A stretch of 64,000 nt of DNA from Streptococcus equinus (GCF_900104225.1 NZ_FNJK01000003.1:166863-230862); one strand, 5' to 3'. Positions 47,775 through 55,724 are shown, counted from the first letter of the stretch. Notes: generated by a model from the sequence alone, not told the origin. Numbers and translations: made by a program.

Positions 47775-48647
47775 ATGAGAATTGCAGATTACAGTGTGAC
47801 GCGTGCTGTCCTTGAGCGTCATGGATTTACTTTTAAAAAATCATTTGGACAGAACTTTTTAACAGATACTAACATTCTACAAAAAATTGTGGATACTGCT
47901 GAGATTGATAAGAATGTCAACGTTATCGAAATTGGTCCTGGTATCGGTGCTTTGACAGAATTTTTAGCTGAAAATGCTGCTGAAGTTATGGCGTTTGAAA
48001 TTGACGACCGTTTGATTCCGATTTTGGCTGATACGCTTCGCGATTTTGACAATGTCAAAGTCATCAATGAAGATATCTTGAAATCAGACCTTCAAAGCCG
48101 TATCAAAGAATTTGCTAACCCAGACCTTCCAATCAAGGTCGTAGCAAACCTTCCTTACTACATCACAACACCAATCTTGATGCACTTGATTGAATCAAAA
48201 ATTCCATTTGCAGAATTTGTCGTGATGATGCAAAAAGAAGTGGCGGACCGTATCTCAGCAGAACCAAATACCAAAGCTTACGGTTCACTTTCAATTGCGG
48301 TGCAATACTACATGACAGCAAAAGTTGCTTTCATCGTGCCACGTACAGTCTTTGTGCCAGCGCCTAACGTTGATTCAGCCATCTTAAAAATGACACGTCG
48401 TGAACAACCACTTGTTCAAGTTAAAGACGAAGATTTTTTCTTCCGCATTGCTAAAATCAGTTTTGTTCACCGTCGTAAAACCCTTTGGAACAACTTGACA
48501 AGCCACTTCGGAAAAGCAGAAGAAACAAAAGCTAAACTTGAAAAAGCTCTTGAAATCGCAGATATTAAACCATCAATTCGTGGTGAAGCTTTATCAATTG
48601 CAGACTTTGCAAAATTAGCTGACGCATTGAAAGAAGTCGGTTTATAA
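47775..48647 (+). CDS. rsmA: 16S rRNA (adenine(1518)-N(6)/adenine(1519)-N(6))-dimethyltransferase
   Basis: A 290-residue KsgA/RsmA methyltransferase that dimethylates the two adenines of the 16S rRNA 3' hairpin late in 30S assembly. SAM motif [16 protein letters not shown] is near residue 49 and the catalytic [11 protein letters not shown] near residue 123. The N-terminal [11 protein letters not shown] is typical. Complete; the last housekeeping gene before the bacteriocin island. Confidence 0.96.
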   Translation: MRIADYSVTRAVLERHGFTFKKSFGQNFLTDTNILQKIVDTAEIDKNVNVIEIGPGIGALTEFLAENAAEVMAFEIDDRLIPILADTLRDFDNVKVINEDILKSDLQSRIKEFANPDLPIKVVANLPYYITTPILMHLIESKIPFAEFVVMMQKEVADRISAEPNTKAYGSLSIAVQYYMTAKVAFIVPRTVFVPAPNVDSAILKMTRREQPLVQVKDEDFFFRIAKISFVHRRKTLWNNLTSHFGKAEETKAKLEKALEIADIKPSIRGEALSIADFAKLADALKEVGL

Positions 48648-48650
48648 TAA

Positions 48651-48679
48651 AAAAACAACTCGAAAGAGTTGCTTTTTTT
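48651..48679. terminator. Bidirectional terminator after rsmA
   Basis: ACAACTC / GAGTTG stem with GAAA tetraloop and A/T runs on both sides. It ends rsmA and, read leftward, the short transcript from the 48853-48885 repeat. Confidence 0.9.
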
Positions 48680-48683
48680 ATGC

Positions 48684-48776
48684 TTAAAATAGATGATGAG
48701 TTAAACTTGCTACTACTGTTGAAAAGTCATGCCAAGGCTGTGACATCATTAGTTTATAAAATATAATAAAACTCAT
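48684..48776 (-). CDS. 30-residue peptide under a LytTR-type promoter
   Basis: A 31-codon ORF starting MSFIIFYKLMM and ending SLTHHLF, with CAGGAG 7 nt before the ATG. It is the only ORF of a short (about 160 nt) transcript predicted between a strong pheromone-type promoter and the rsmA terminator. The peptide has no double-glycine leader; a hydrophobic N-terminal half and His-containing C-terminal half are seen. It could be a leaderless peptide, an immunity peptide, or an accidental ORF in a regulatory RNA. I recognise no homologue. Confidence 0.45.
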   Translation of the reverse strand: MSFIIFYKLMMSQPWHDFSTVVASLTHHLF

Positions 48777-48817
48777 GTTTAATCTCCTGAAACTCCCTTG
48801 AAAAAATTGATGCTACC

Positions 48818-48885
48818 ATTATGCCATAAAACAAGTACTTATAAACGCTTAAGTCGTAAACAGTTAAAAAAAGGTCGCAAACGGT
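48818..48885 (-). promoter_or_regulatory. Pheromone-responsive promoter P1 (leftward)
   Basis: On the minus strand ACCGTTTGCGAC (48874-48885) and ACTGTTTACGAC (48853-48864), period 21 bp, then 29 bp to an extended -10 TGG-CATAAT (hexamer 48818-48823). Confidence 0.8.
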
Positions 48886-48914
48886 CAAAAAATCATGAAA
48901 ATATGAAAAAAATT

Positions 48915-48981
48915 ACCATTTACGACCTAAAAACAACAAATTACGACTTGGGCAAAAAAAGATGAAATATTCTGATAAAAT
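48915..48981 (+). promoter_or_regulatory. Pheromone-responsive promoter P2
   Basis: ACCATTTACGAC (48915-48926) and ATTACGAC at the same phase 21 bp on (TTACGAC 48941-48947), then 28 bp to TGA-TAAAAT (48976-48981). Drives the 49027 bacteriocin gene. Diverges from P1 with 29 bp between the repeat pairs. Confidence 0.82.
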
Positions 48982-49026
48982 AAAACTTATCAATCGCGAT
49001 GACAAAAAATTATTGGGAGGTATTCA

Positions 49027-49185
49027 ATGAACACAAAAACGATTGAACAATTTAACACAATGACAACTGAAGAGCTTGCGTGTGTTGAGGGCGGAAATCA
49101 AGTCTTCGCTGGAGGCGGCGGTAAATTAAAACCTGATTATTCTTGGTGGAGGATAGTTCCAATCATCGATATTCGACTATTTTGA
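49027..49185 (+). CDS. Double-glycine-leader bacteriocin precursor, 52 residues
   Basis: Leader of 23 residues MNTKTIEQFNTMTTEELACVEGG, given in two parts for clarity as MNTKTIEQFNTM and TTEELACVEGG, ends in the Gly-Gly cut by C39 transporters. The 29-residue product starts NQVFAGGGGKLKPDYSW and is rich in Trp, Ile and charged residues, unlike the GxxxG peptides further on. Promoter P2 and the leader are near copies of those of the 55554 gene. GGGAGG precedes the ATG. It is too small for routine calling. Activity unknown. Confidence 0.8.
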   Translation: MNTKTIEQFNTMTTEELACVEGGNQVFAGGGGKLKPDYSWWRIVPIIDIRLF

Positions 49186-49281
49186 AATAATAACTATCTA
49201 GAAGAATCTGACAAATGACTATTGATAAGAGAAGTTAAGCTATCTTACATGACTCCTTCCGTTTTAAAAAAAGGAGTATTT

Positions 49282-49955
49282 ATGATAGAAAAAGTAAAGA
49301 ACTCACTTGCTCCAAAACTATTGGCAATATTTTTTATCTATTATCATCTATTTGGATTAAAGTTTGTAATGTTTACTATTTTAGAGCGATTTGATTTACC
49401 ATTAACGGAATATCATTACCCTCTTCTTAATATTTTTACCATCCTATTTATTATCGTACTGGTGATATACCTAAGACGAAGAAGACCAGAAATATTTCAA
49501 ATGACATCGCTAAAACCTTTAGACTATTTATTAATTTTGCTTGCTTTTGGGGTGATATACACCTACTTCAATAAACTTTTATTTGTTGGTGGAGATATAA
49601 AAAATGATTTATTATTTTTCCGTGATTCCCATTGGCGTTTTTGGTCGCATTACAACCCTTTATTATCGGACCAATCCTAGAAGAGTTAGTTTATCGTGGT
49701 GTTTTGATGACTAGCTTTTTTGAGAAATCAAAATTTTACTTAGATTGCTTACTATCTGCTGTAATGTTCTCAGTAGCTCATCTATCTTCTTATGGTTTGA
49801 GTTTAGAGGTATTTAAAAACTATGCTTTTCTTGGTTTAATTTTAGCGATTCTTTTTAGAAAAACACGGTCAATCTATCCATCAATTCTTGTTCACATGGC
49901 GTGGAATATTTATCTTAGCTGGCATCTGATTGCCTTTATTTTCTTTGAAAGGTAG
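49282..49955 (+). pseudogene. CPBP (Abi) family membrane protease, frameshifted
   Basis: The N-terminal part (ATG at 49282 after AAAGGAGT) holds several membrane helices (LLAIFFIYYHLFG, IFTILFIIVLVIYL, YLLILLAFGVIYTYF) and runs to a stop at 49680. The C-terminal part continues in another frame from about 49626 as ALQPFIIGPILEELVYRG, with the EExxxR motif, and later SVAHLSSYG and HMAWNIYLSW, the other catalytic motifs. A one-base shift between about 49610 and 49640 (T runs TTTTT at 49615-49620 and 49636-49640) joins them into a roughly 225-residue protein. CPBP proteins often give bacteriocin self-immunity or maturation. As written it is broken; a sequencing error in a T run is possible. Confidence 0.72.
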
Positions 49956-49974
49956 TAAAAATCATGAAAAAATT

Positions 49975-50041
49975 ACCGTTTACGACGAAAAAACGACCGT
50001 TTACGACATAGACGGTCATTTCGCAAAATTTCTGCTACAAT
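49975..50041 (+). promoter_or_regulatory. Pheromone-responsive promoter P3
   Basis: Two perfect copies of ACCGTTTACGAC (49975-49986 and 49996-50007), then 28 bp to TGC-TACAAT (50036-50041). The best repeat pair in the window, yet it faces no normal gene. Confidence 0.85.
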
Positions 50042-50047
50042 TAAATA

Positions 50048-50231
50048 TGTCAGTCACAATGACACGTCATTTCCAGGAGATTTACAATGACGAAGTGGGA
50101 TTTATCATAGAGCATTTTCCGTTTTAGGTGCTACTAATGATAATTTTTGGGAGAAGTCTATCTTTGAAAATATATCATTTTAAATGATACTAGAGGAAAG
50201 TAAGGTAAAAGTCTTGCTTCCCTTTTCTTTT
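50048..50231 (+). ncRNA. Short transcript from P3 without a normal ORF
   Basis: From the predicted start near 50048 to the terminator at 50194-50231 there is only a 7-codon ORF (ATG 50087, after CAGGAG) and an overlapping 26-codon ORF (ATG at 50048, without a ribosome binding site). It opens with a TGTCA/TGACA inverted repeat. It may be a regulatory RNA or a decayed peptide gene. Confidence 0.35.
50194..50231 (+). terminator. Terminator of the P3 transcript
   Basis: GGAAAGTAAG / CTTGCTTCC stem and a T-rich tail. Confidence 0.7.
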
Positions 50232-50271
50232 TACACTTAAAAAAGAAAATTAAGGACAATGGGAGGATTTT

Positions 50272-50451
50272 ATGAAAAACTCGCAGCAAAAATTTAGCTG
50301 GCTAGTAGCAGTAAGTGCTGTTTCAGTGATTTGGATAAAAAATTTTATACTAGAATCTAACGATTTATCGGAAAAACTTGTCTATATAGGAATTTATCTT
50401 CTTTATTTAGTTTTAGTTTTGGTTAAAGTATTCAAACCAAGAAAAAAATAA
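50272..50451 (+). CDS. Small membrane protein, 59 residues, possible immunity protein
   Basis: ATG 7 nt after GGGAGG. Two membrane segments (WLVAVSAVSVIWIKNFIL and LVYIGIYLLYLVLVLVKVF) and a basic tail FKPRKK. Size and topology are those of many bacteriocin immunity peptides, and it lies in the island next to the transporter genes. It has no strong promoter of its own apart from read-through of the P3 terminator. I recognise no specific family. Confidence 0.6.
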   Translation: MKNSQQKFSWLVAVSAVSVIWIKNFILESNDLSEKLVYIGIYLLYLVLVLVKVFKPRKK

Positions 50452-50472
50452 AACCAGCCAATTTGGCTGGTT
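50440..50472 (-). terminator. Terminator of the bacteriocin transporter operon
   Basis: AACCAGCCA / TGGCTGGTT stem; reading leftward it is followed by TTTTATTTTTTT. Confidence 0.88.
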
Positions 50473-50476
50473 ATTC

Positions 50477-51859
50477 TTATTGAAAATCTTTTAAGAGTTT
50501 ATCTTTGTAATAGTTAAAGAAAGATTTTTTACCGATAACACTGATGGTTTTGCCCTGCAATCCATATTTTAGTTTAGAGCTGTCTTTTTCAGTTACGGTT
50601 GCTGTTGCTGTGATTTTAAAGAAATTACCATTTTTAGTCTGTGTGGCAGAGCTAGCAATTTTATTAATTTTTCCTTTAACAACGATGGCGTGGTTACTAA
50701 TTTTTTCAAGGGTAAGACGTACGCTTTGGCATTTTTTCAGTTGACTAACATGTGTCGAATCGACATAGTATGAAATAGCAACCTTTTTGGTTTTAACAAT
50801 ATCGGGGTAAATTTCTGCAATTTGGCTACCTTGAGGAAGAAGAGTTTTTCCTTCAAATTCATCAGAAATGTGTAAAATACCACTTTGTTTGGCTGTTAAG
50901 GTCGTATCAGATTTTGAAAGATTGGTTTGATCTAGCTGTGCTTGTAAGGTTTCTTTTTCTTGAGTAACTTGGGCTAATTGTGTTTCAGCTTGGGTCAATT
51001 CTTGCTGGCGTAAGCTTTCAATTTGACTGCTAGCGCTGGTATCATAACTAGCTGTTGAATAATTTGAAGCTGCTTGTGTTTGTAAACTAGAAATTGATGA
51101 GTTAATGCTATCAATCTGCCCTTGAATATCAGCTAAAAATTGATTTTGAAGACTTTCCTTGCTACTTGCAGTTGCATTGCTAGGAAGAGCTTTAATTTGA
51201 CTTAAATAGCTGTTGAGAGTAGAGCTATAAGGATTGCTACCAGAAACACTGGTTTGATTGTTTTGAATGGCATCCTTAACTTCTTGATACTGATTGGCTT
51301 GGTTTTGTAACTCGGCAATTTGTTTGTTAATCGCGGCGTTGGCTTGATTGACGCCGGCTTCTTGTTTGGCTACGGCATTATTAGCTTGATCAGTTTGTGA
51401 CTTGATGGTTTGGCTTTGGCTAAGGAAACGGTCAATCGTAGCAGCGCAGCCAAATTCATCATCACCTGTAAAAAGATTTTTGCCTTGATTAAGGCTGTCT
51501 TTTAGTGTATTTAAGGCGTTTTGTTGACGTTCATCACGTTCAATTTGAGTTTGGATAGCTTTCATTTGACTATCTTCTAGCTTATCAGAGTACTGAATCA
51601 GTAAATCACCTTTTTTGACGCTTTTATTTTCAGCAAGATGGTTAACCAGCACGGTGTTATTGCTAGTAGATTGTACAACATCGATGATTTTTGTTGGTCG
51701 AAGACTACCAACAGATGTCACTGTAATTTCTTTTTTTCCTATCAAAGAGAAAAGAATGAGAAAAACTAAGAAACCAGTCATAGGAAGGATCAAGAGTGTT
51801 GCGAAATTATGGTAACGTCTGTGATAGAATTCAGCCGATTGAAATAATTTAGGGTTCAT
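50477..51859 (-). CDS. Bacteriocin/pheromone transport accessory protein (BlpB/ComB type)
   Basis: A 460-residue membrane fusion protein: one N-terminal transmembrane helix (LLILPMTGFLVFLILFSLIG), a long Gln/Asn-rich coiled coil (about 90-330) and HlyD-like beta domains. It partners the C39 ABC transporter encoded 9 nt upstream to secrete double-glycine peptides. ATG after AAGGAGG. ComB and BlpB cannot be told apart by sequence alone, so no symbol is given. Confidence 0.9.
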   Translation of the reverse strand: MNPKLFQSAEFYHRRYHNFATLLILPMTGFLVFLILFSLIGKKEITVTSVGSLRPTKIIDVVQSTSNNTVLVNHLAENKSVKKGDLLIQYSDKLEDSQMKAIQTQIERDERQQNALNTLKDSLNQGKNLFTGDDEFGCAATIDRFLSQSQTIKSQTDQANNAVAKQEAGVNQANAAINKQIAELQNQANQYQEVKDAIQNNQTSVSGSNPYSSTLNSYLSQIKALPSNATASSKESLQNQFLADIQGQIDSINSSISSLQTQAASNYSTASYDTSASSQIESLRQQELTQAETQLAQVTQEKETLQAQLDQTNLSKSDTTLTAKQSGILHISDEFEGKTLLPQGSQIAEIYPDIVKTKKVAISYYVDSTHVSQLKKCQSVRLTLEKISNHAIVVKGKINKIASSATQTKNGNFFKITATATVTEKDSSKLKYGLQGKTISVIGKKSFFNYYKDKLLKDFQ

Positions 51860-51868
51860 GATTCCTCC

Positions 51869-54016
51869 TTATTTTTGAAATAATTTGGCATAAAAGCCTT
51901 GATTTTGCATGAGTTCATCGTGAGGTCCTTTCTCAACGATTTTTCCTTTATCAAGTACCAAAACTCGGTCAGTTTGTTCAGCAATGCTTAAACGATGGGC
52001 CACAAAGATGATGGTTTTATCTTTTAAAGATAACAAGTTGTGGATAACACGTTTTTCGGTTAAAACATCAAGACCACTTGTTGCTTCATCTAGGATTAAG
52101 ACGGGTGACTTAGTCAGAAGTGCTCTGGCAATAGCTAATCGTTGTTTTTGACCACCAGATAAACCAGCCCCATCTGATAACTCAGTGTGGTAAGCCATTG
52201 GCATAGTTTCAATGTCAGCACGAATCTCAGCGATTTCACAGGCTTTGATAATGTCTTCTTGAGTAATCGCATCAGAAGCACCTAAAGTGAGATTATCAAG
52301 GATACTTCCAGAAAAGACATAAGATTGTTGTGGAAGGTAGTTGATGTGTTGACGAAGAACTTTTTTATCAATAGTTTTATAGTCATAGCCTCCCAAGGTG
52401 ATTTGTCCTTGATTTGGACTGTAAAAATTAACCATCATTTTAGCCAGGGTTGTTTTCCCAGAACCACTGATACCGACTAGGCTAATTTTTTCGCCTTCTG
52501 AGATGTTTAAGTTGATGTGACTCAATGTGTCACGGCCAAAACCATATTTATAAGAAACATTCTCAAAAACGAGGTCACCTTTAAGAAAATCTTGATTGTC
52601 AATAACTTGATTGTCATCAAATTCTGAAGATACCAGATAAACCTCGTTAAGACGCTTATTAGCAACTTTAGCTGACTGCAATTTAGTCTGCAAATTGATA
52701 ATGTTTTCCATTGGTGTGGTGAAATAAGACAAGAGAGTGTTATAGGTAATTAATTGCCCAACAGAAATCTTCCCTGCCATGACGAGATGTGACCCGTACC
52801 AGAGAATGGCCACATTTAAAATCAGCTGCGCCCCTTTTTTTAGGGATGCTTGCACAGCTTCATACTTGCTAAGCGTAAAACTTTTATCTAAATACCCGAC
52901 AAATTCGCTGTCAATATTACGATAACGCACCTCTTCGCTAGTGAGTGATTTGATAGTTTCAATCCCATTGATGTCTTCAATAATAGCAGAGCTGACCATA
53001 GAGTTAGCTTGCATGACATCATGATTCATTCGCTCAAAAGGTTTCATAAAAGCAAAGATAATAACGGCGTAGATGGGTAATGTAAATAGCGTAATGAAAA
53101 AGAGTTTAGCATTTTGTAACACCAAAACACTTCCCACAATTATCAGAATACTGACGTCTAAAAAGAGGGACAAAATAGTAGATGCTAAGGCATCGATAAT
53201 AGAATTAGCATCGGTAAAGCGTGAAAACACTTCACCAGTTCGTCTAGTCGCAAAAAAGGACATCGGCAATTCAAAAATATGACGAACGTAAGACAAAATC
53301 ACATCAATAGTTAATCGTTGGCTTAGAACGACGAGTAAATACTGTTGCGAAAAACTCATAATCTGCTGCATGATGTAAGTCACTACTAAGCCAATAGAGA
53401 CAATACCAAGGGTCGATTGCAGTTGGTTAGGAATATAATCATCTAAGATTCCTTGTAGATAATAAGAACCAACAATATTAATCAAGGTCACTAGCAAACT
53501 AGCAAGAATGATATAAGTCAATAAGGCCTTTTGTTTAAAGATAATTGGTAAAAAGCTTGTTAAGCCATTTTTCTTATCTTTATGCGGCTTATAAGTTGGA
53601 GCTGGTGCTAAGAAAATAGCTACCCCTGTCCACTCTTTGGCAAAATCTGCTTTAGTCATTTTTGTGACTCCCACACTTGAGTCAGGATCACCGATGATTA
53701 GATAATCTTTTTTTGCTTTGTAGACTACATAGTAGTGTTGTAACTTGCCTTCTTTATTGACATGGACAATGCAAGGATAAGGAATATCTGTCATCTCAAA
53801 AAGTTCCATGTTGGCCTGAATGGCGCGTGTTTCAAAACCAATTTTCTTTGCCGCTTCGACAATACCAAGAGCGGTTGTTCCTTCTTTGCTTGTCTTAGCC
53901 AATTCTCTCAAGTGAGCAAGCGAGAAATGTGAGCCATAGTGCTTAGCAACGGATGCTAGAGCAGCTACCCCACAATCTCGCATATCAATCTGACTAACGT
54001 ATTTATATCTCCTCAT
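51869..54016 (-). CDS. Peptidase-containing ABC transporter for double-glycine peptides (BlpA/ComA type)
   Basis: A 715-residue transporter with an N-terminal C39 peptidase (QIDMRDCG with Cys15, HYYVVY with His near 96, and GDPDSS Asp near 112), six membrane helices and an ATPase domain (GISGSGKTTLAKM, LSGGQKQRLAIARALL, ILDEATSGLD). It cuts after Gly-Gly and exports the bacteriocins and the pheromone. Complete, unlike the frameshifted blpA of many pneumococci. I choose ATG 54016, after GAAGGA, giving MRRYKYVSQIDMRDCG; an upstream in-frame start at 54043 lies in the leader. Confidence 0.93.
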   Translation of the reverse strand: MRRYKYVSQIDMRDCGVAALASVAKHYGSHFSLAHLRELAKTSKEGTTALGIVEAAKKIGFETRAIQANMELFEMTDIPYPCIVHVNKEGKLQHYYVVYKAKKDYLIIGDPDSSVGVTKMTKADFAKEWTGVAIFLAPAPTYKPHKDKKNGLTSFLPIIFKQKALLTYIILASLLVTLINIVGSYYLQGILDDYIPNQLQSTLGIVSIGLVVTYIMQQIMSFSQQYLLVVLSQRLTIDVILSYVRHIFELPMSFFATRRTGEVFSRFTDANSIIDALASTILSLFLDVSILIIVGSVLVLQNAKLFFITLFTLPIYAVIIFAFMKPFERMNHDVMQANSMVSSAIIEDINGIETIKSLTSEEVRYRNIDSEFVGYLDKSFTLSKYEAVQASLKKGAQLILNVAILWYGSHLVMAGKISVGQLITYNTLLSYFTTPMENIINLQTKLQSAKVANKRLNEVYLVSSEFDDNQVIDNQDFLKGDLVFENVSYKYGFGRDTLSHINLNISEGEKISLVGISGSGKTTLAKMMVNFYSPNQGQITLGGYDYKTIDKKVLRQHINYLPQQSYVFSGSILDNLTLGASDAITQEDIIKACEIAEIRADIETMPMAYHTELSDGAGLSGGQKQRLAIARALLTKSPVLILDEATSGLDVLTEKRVIHNLLSLKDKTIIFVAHRLSIAEQTDRVLVLDKGKIVEKGPHDELMQNQGFYAKLFQK

Positions 54017-54048
54017 AAACCCATTCCTTCTAATTAAAGTCAAGAATT

Positions 54049-54116
54049 ATTATGCCACAAAATATTAGCTTGTGACCACCTATATCATAAAAGGTCAAAA
54101 AACAGTCTTGAAAGGC
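54049..54116 (-). promoter_or_regulatory. Pheromone-responsive promoter P5 of the transporter operon (leftward)
   Basis: On the minus strand GCCTTTCAAGAC (54105-54116) and ACCTTTTATGAT (54084-54095), period 21 bp, then 29 bp to TGG-CATAAT (hexamer 54049-54054). The repeats match ACCGTTTACGAC at only 8 and 9 of 12 positions, so this is a weaker site. Confidence 0.62.
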
Positions 54117-54248
54117 CAAGATTACCTCTAATTAAGAAATATGAAGCACTTAATAAAAGTCATGCTAATGTCCTGACCACTTTTTCAAAGACGTGATGAA
54201 CTTATGAAAAATCTAGTTAATTCCTGTCTTTACTTATATCAAACTGTA

Positions 54249-54315
54249 ATTATGCCATAAAAATCATGATAAAAATGGTAAAGTCGTAAACGGTTTAAAT
54301 TCAGTCGCGAATGGT
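54249..54315 (-). promoter_or_regulatory. Pheromone-responsive promoter P4 (leftward), upstream of P5
   Basis: ACCATTCGCGAC (54304-54315) and ACCGTTTACGAC (54283-54294) on the minus strand, period 21, then 28 bp to TGG-CATAAT (hexamer 54249-54254). The next 200 nt before the transporter gene hold no convincing ORF; they resemble a decayed version of the P1 peptide locus (see findings). Confidence 0.78.
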
Positions 54316-54335
54316 ATAAATTTCTTGAGGAATTT

Positions 54336-54402
54336 ACTGTTTACGACGAAAAAATGACTATTTACGACATTTACGTTTATAACTAAAATTCTGTGTTAAA
54401 CT
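54336..54402 (+). promoter_or_regulatory. Pheromone-responsive promoter P6
   Basis: ACTGTTTACGAC (54336-54347) and ACTATTTACGAC (54357-54368), then 28 bp to TGT-TAAACT (54397-54402). The leader begins with GTCAGTTGCAACGAC, an inverted repeat also found after P9. Confidence 0.83.
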
Positions 54403-54451
54403 AAAATCGTCAGTTGCAACGACAAATAAAAAAGGAAAATGGAGAAAACAA

Positions 54452-54673
54452 ATGAAAAATTTGGAACAATTTGATGTAATGACAGATGAAGCACTTTCTA
54501 CTGTGGAAGGCGGGAATGTGGTTATTAATACTGCTGGTGTTGCTATTGCAGGAGGTGTAGTAGGTGCAGGAGTTTGCTCAGCTAGTGTAGCGTTTGCTCC
54601 TTTTACAGGAGCTTGTGCGTATGTGGGTGCTAAGGCATTTGCTTCTGGTTATCTAATTGCACATTATAGCTGA
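54452..54673 (+). CDS. Class II bacteriocin precursor, 73 residues
   Basis: A 21-residue double-glycine leader (MKNLEQFDVMTDEALSTVEG-G) and a 52-residue product beginning NVVINTAGVAIAGG. It is rich in Gly/Ala with several GxxxG-like spacings and two cysteines (GVCSAS and GACAYV) that could form a disulfide. With the next gene, 28 nt downstream, it has the look of a two-peptide (class IIb, Blp-family) bacteriocin. Driven by P6; ATG preceded by GGAGA. Confidence 0.88.
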   Translation: MKNLEQFDVMTDEALSTVEGGNVVINTAGVAIAGGVVGAGVCSASVAFAPFTGACAYVGAKAFASGYLIAHYS

Positions 54674-54701
54674 TAAGTTTTATATATGAGGAGGAATTAA
54701 A

Positions 54702-54899
54702 ATGAAAGATTTAGAGACTAAAGAATTAGAACGAATTATTGGTGGTAACCAGCGTGCGGGTGAAGTATTCTTATCAGCGGCGGCTGGAGCCGCCCAAGGA
54801 GTTCCAGTTTGTATGCAAACAGGTGTGGCTATCCAGCCTGGTGCAATGTTAGCTTGCGCAGGTGTAGGTGCAGCTTTAGGTGTGGTATTCCCACATTAA
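54702..54899 (+). CDS. Class II bacteriocin precursor, 65 residues
   Basis: A short 15-residue leader MKDLETKELERIIGG and a 50-residue product beginning NQRAGEVFLSAAAGAAQG, hydrophobic, Gly/Ala-rich, with two cysteines (VPVCMQ and LACAGV). Probable partner peptide of the 54452 product. AGGAGG precedes the ATG. Confidence 0.87.
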   Translation: MKDLETKELERIIGGNQRAGEVFLSAAAGAAQGVPVCMQTGVAIQPGAMLACAGVGAALGVVFPH

Positions 54900-54909
54900 A
54901 ATAAAAAAT

Positions 54910-55287
54910 ATGAATGAAAAACTATTAAAATTTGGTAATATATTAGTCATTATATTAACTCTAACCACAGATGTATTATGGTTTATTTCTCTAAGTATGA
55001 TCAGTAGAGAGAAAGTACAGATTTTTAGTGCTATGATATTATTTGTTTTTTTGAGTTTTATTATTGATTTATTGGCACACTATTTTCTCAAAAAAAATAG
55101 TATTGACTATAAATGGCACAGGCAACAAATAATCATAATTTCTTGTGCAACTGGCTTAAGTTTATTGGTTGTAATAATTACTTTCTTCCAAAGAGAAAAT
55201 GTCTTAGGCATGTTTCTTATGCTTGTTGATAGTATTTTACTACTCTTTTATCCTAATTCAATAGGTTATAAAAATAACATCAATTGA
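54910..55287 (+). CDS. Membrane protein, probable bacteriocin immunity protein
   Basis: A 125-residue protein with four hydrophobic segments (ILVIILTLTTDVLWFISLSM, AMILFVFLSFIIDLLAHYFL, IIIISCATGLSLLVVIITFF, MFLMLVDSILLLFY). It is the last gene of the P6 operon right after the two bacteriocin genes, the usual place of immunity proteins. No clear ribosome binding site precedes the ATG at 54910; coupling to the bacteriocin gene ending 10 nt upstream is likely. No named family recognised. Confidence 0.68.
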   Translation: MNEKLLKFGNILVIILTLTTDVLWFISLSMISREKVQIFSAMILFVFLSFIIDLLAHYFLKKNSIDYKWHRQQIIIISCATGLSLLVVIITFFQRENVLGMFLMLVDSILLLFYPNSIGYKNNIN

Positions 55288-55297
55288 ACTAGTATTG

Positions 55298-55333
55298 AAG
55301 GAATTGAAGGTTTAATCCATCAATTCCTTTATT
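55298..55333 (+). terminator. Terminator of the P6 operon
   Basis: AAGGAATTGA / TCAATTCCTTT stem, T-rich tail. Confidence 0.82.
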
Positions 55334-55446
55334 TTATAGTATTCTAAATTTAAAGTATAAATAAAAATAATGATTTTAAAAGTTATTGAATCTTATAGAA
55401 TGTTTTGTTTAGTGTTGATTAATACTTAATCAATCAAAAGAGTTTT

Positions 55447-55513
55447 ACCATTTATGACCTAAAAGCAACAAATTACGACTTGGACAAAAGAAGATGGAAT
55501 ATTCTGATAAAAT
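55447..55513 (+). promoter_or_regulatory. Pheromone-responsive promoter P7
   Basis: ACCATTTATGAC (55447-55458) and ACAAATTACGAC (55468-55479), 28 bp, TGA-TAAAAT (55508-55513). About 190 bp from here through the leader peptide are a near copy of the P2 region. Confidence 0.82.
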
Positions 55514-55553
55514 TTGTCAATCGTGATGACAAAAAATATTGGGAGGTATTCAA

Positions 55554-55724
55554 ATGAATACAAAAACTTTTGAACAATTTGATGTAATGACATCAGCAGA
55601 ACTTTCAAACGTTGAAGGTGGGAGTGTAGAGGTTGTTGGTATTGTGTTAGGCGCTGCTTGGGCAATTTATTCATTTGGCGAAGCTGCTGGTAGAACAGCC
55701 TATTATGTGACACATTCAAAGTAG
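55554..55724 (+). CDS. Class II bacteriocin precursor, 56 residues
   Basis: Leader of 23 residues (MNTKTFEQFDVM plus TSAELSNVEGG) and a 33-residue product starting SVEVVGIVLGAAWAIYSFGE and ending YYVTHSK, with small-residue motifs (GAAWA, GEAAG) of two-peptide bacteriocins. Start ATG 55554 after GGGAGG. Promoter and leader are shared with the 49027 gene but the mature part is unrelated. Likely partner of the 55765 product. Confidence 0.86.
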   Translation: MNTKTFEQFDVMTSAELSNVEGGSVEVVGIVLGAAWAIYSFGEAAGRTAYYVTHSK

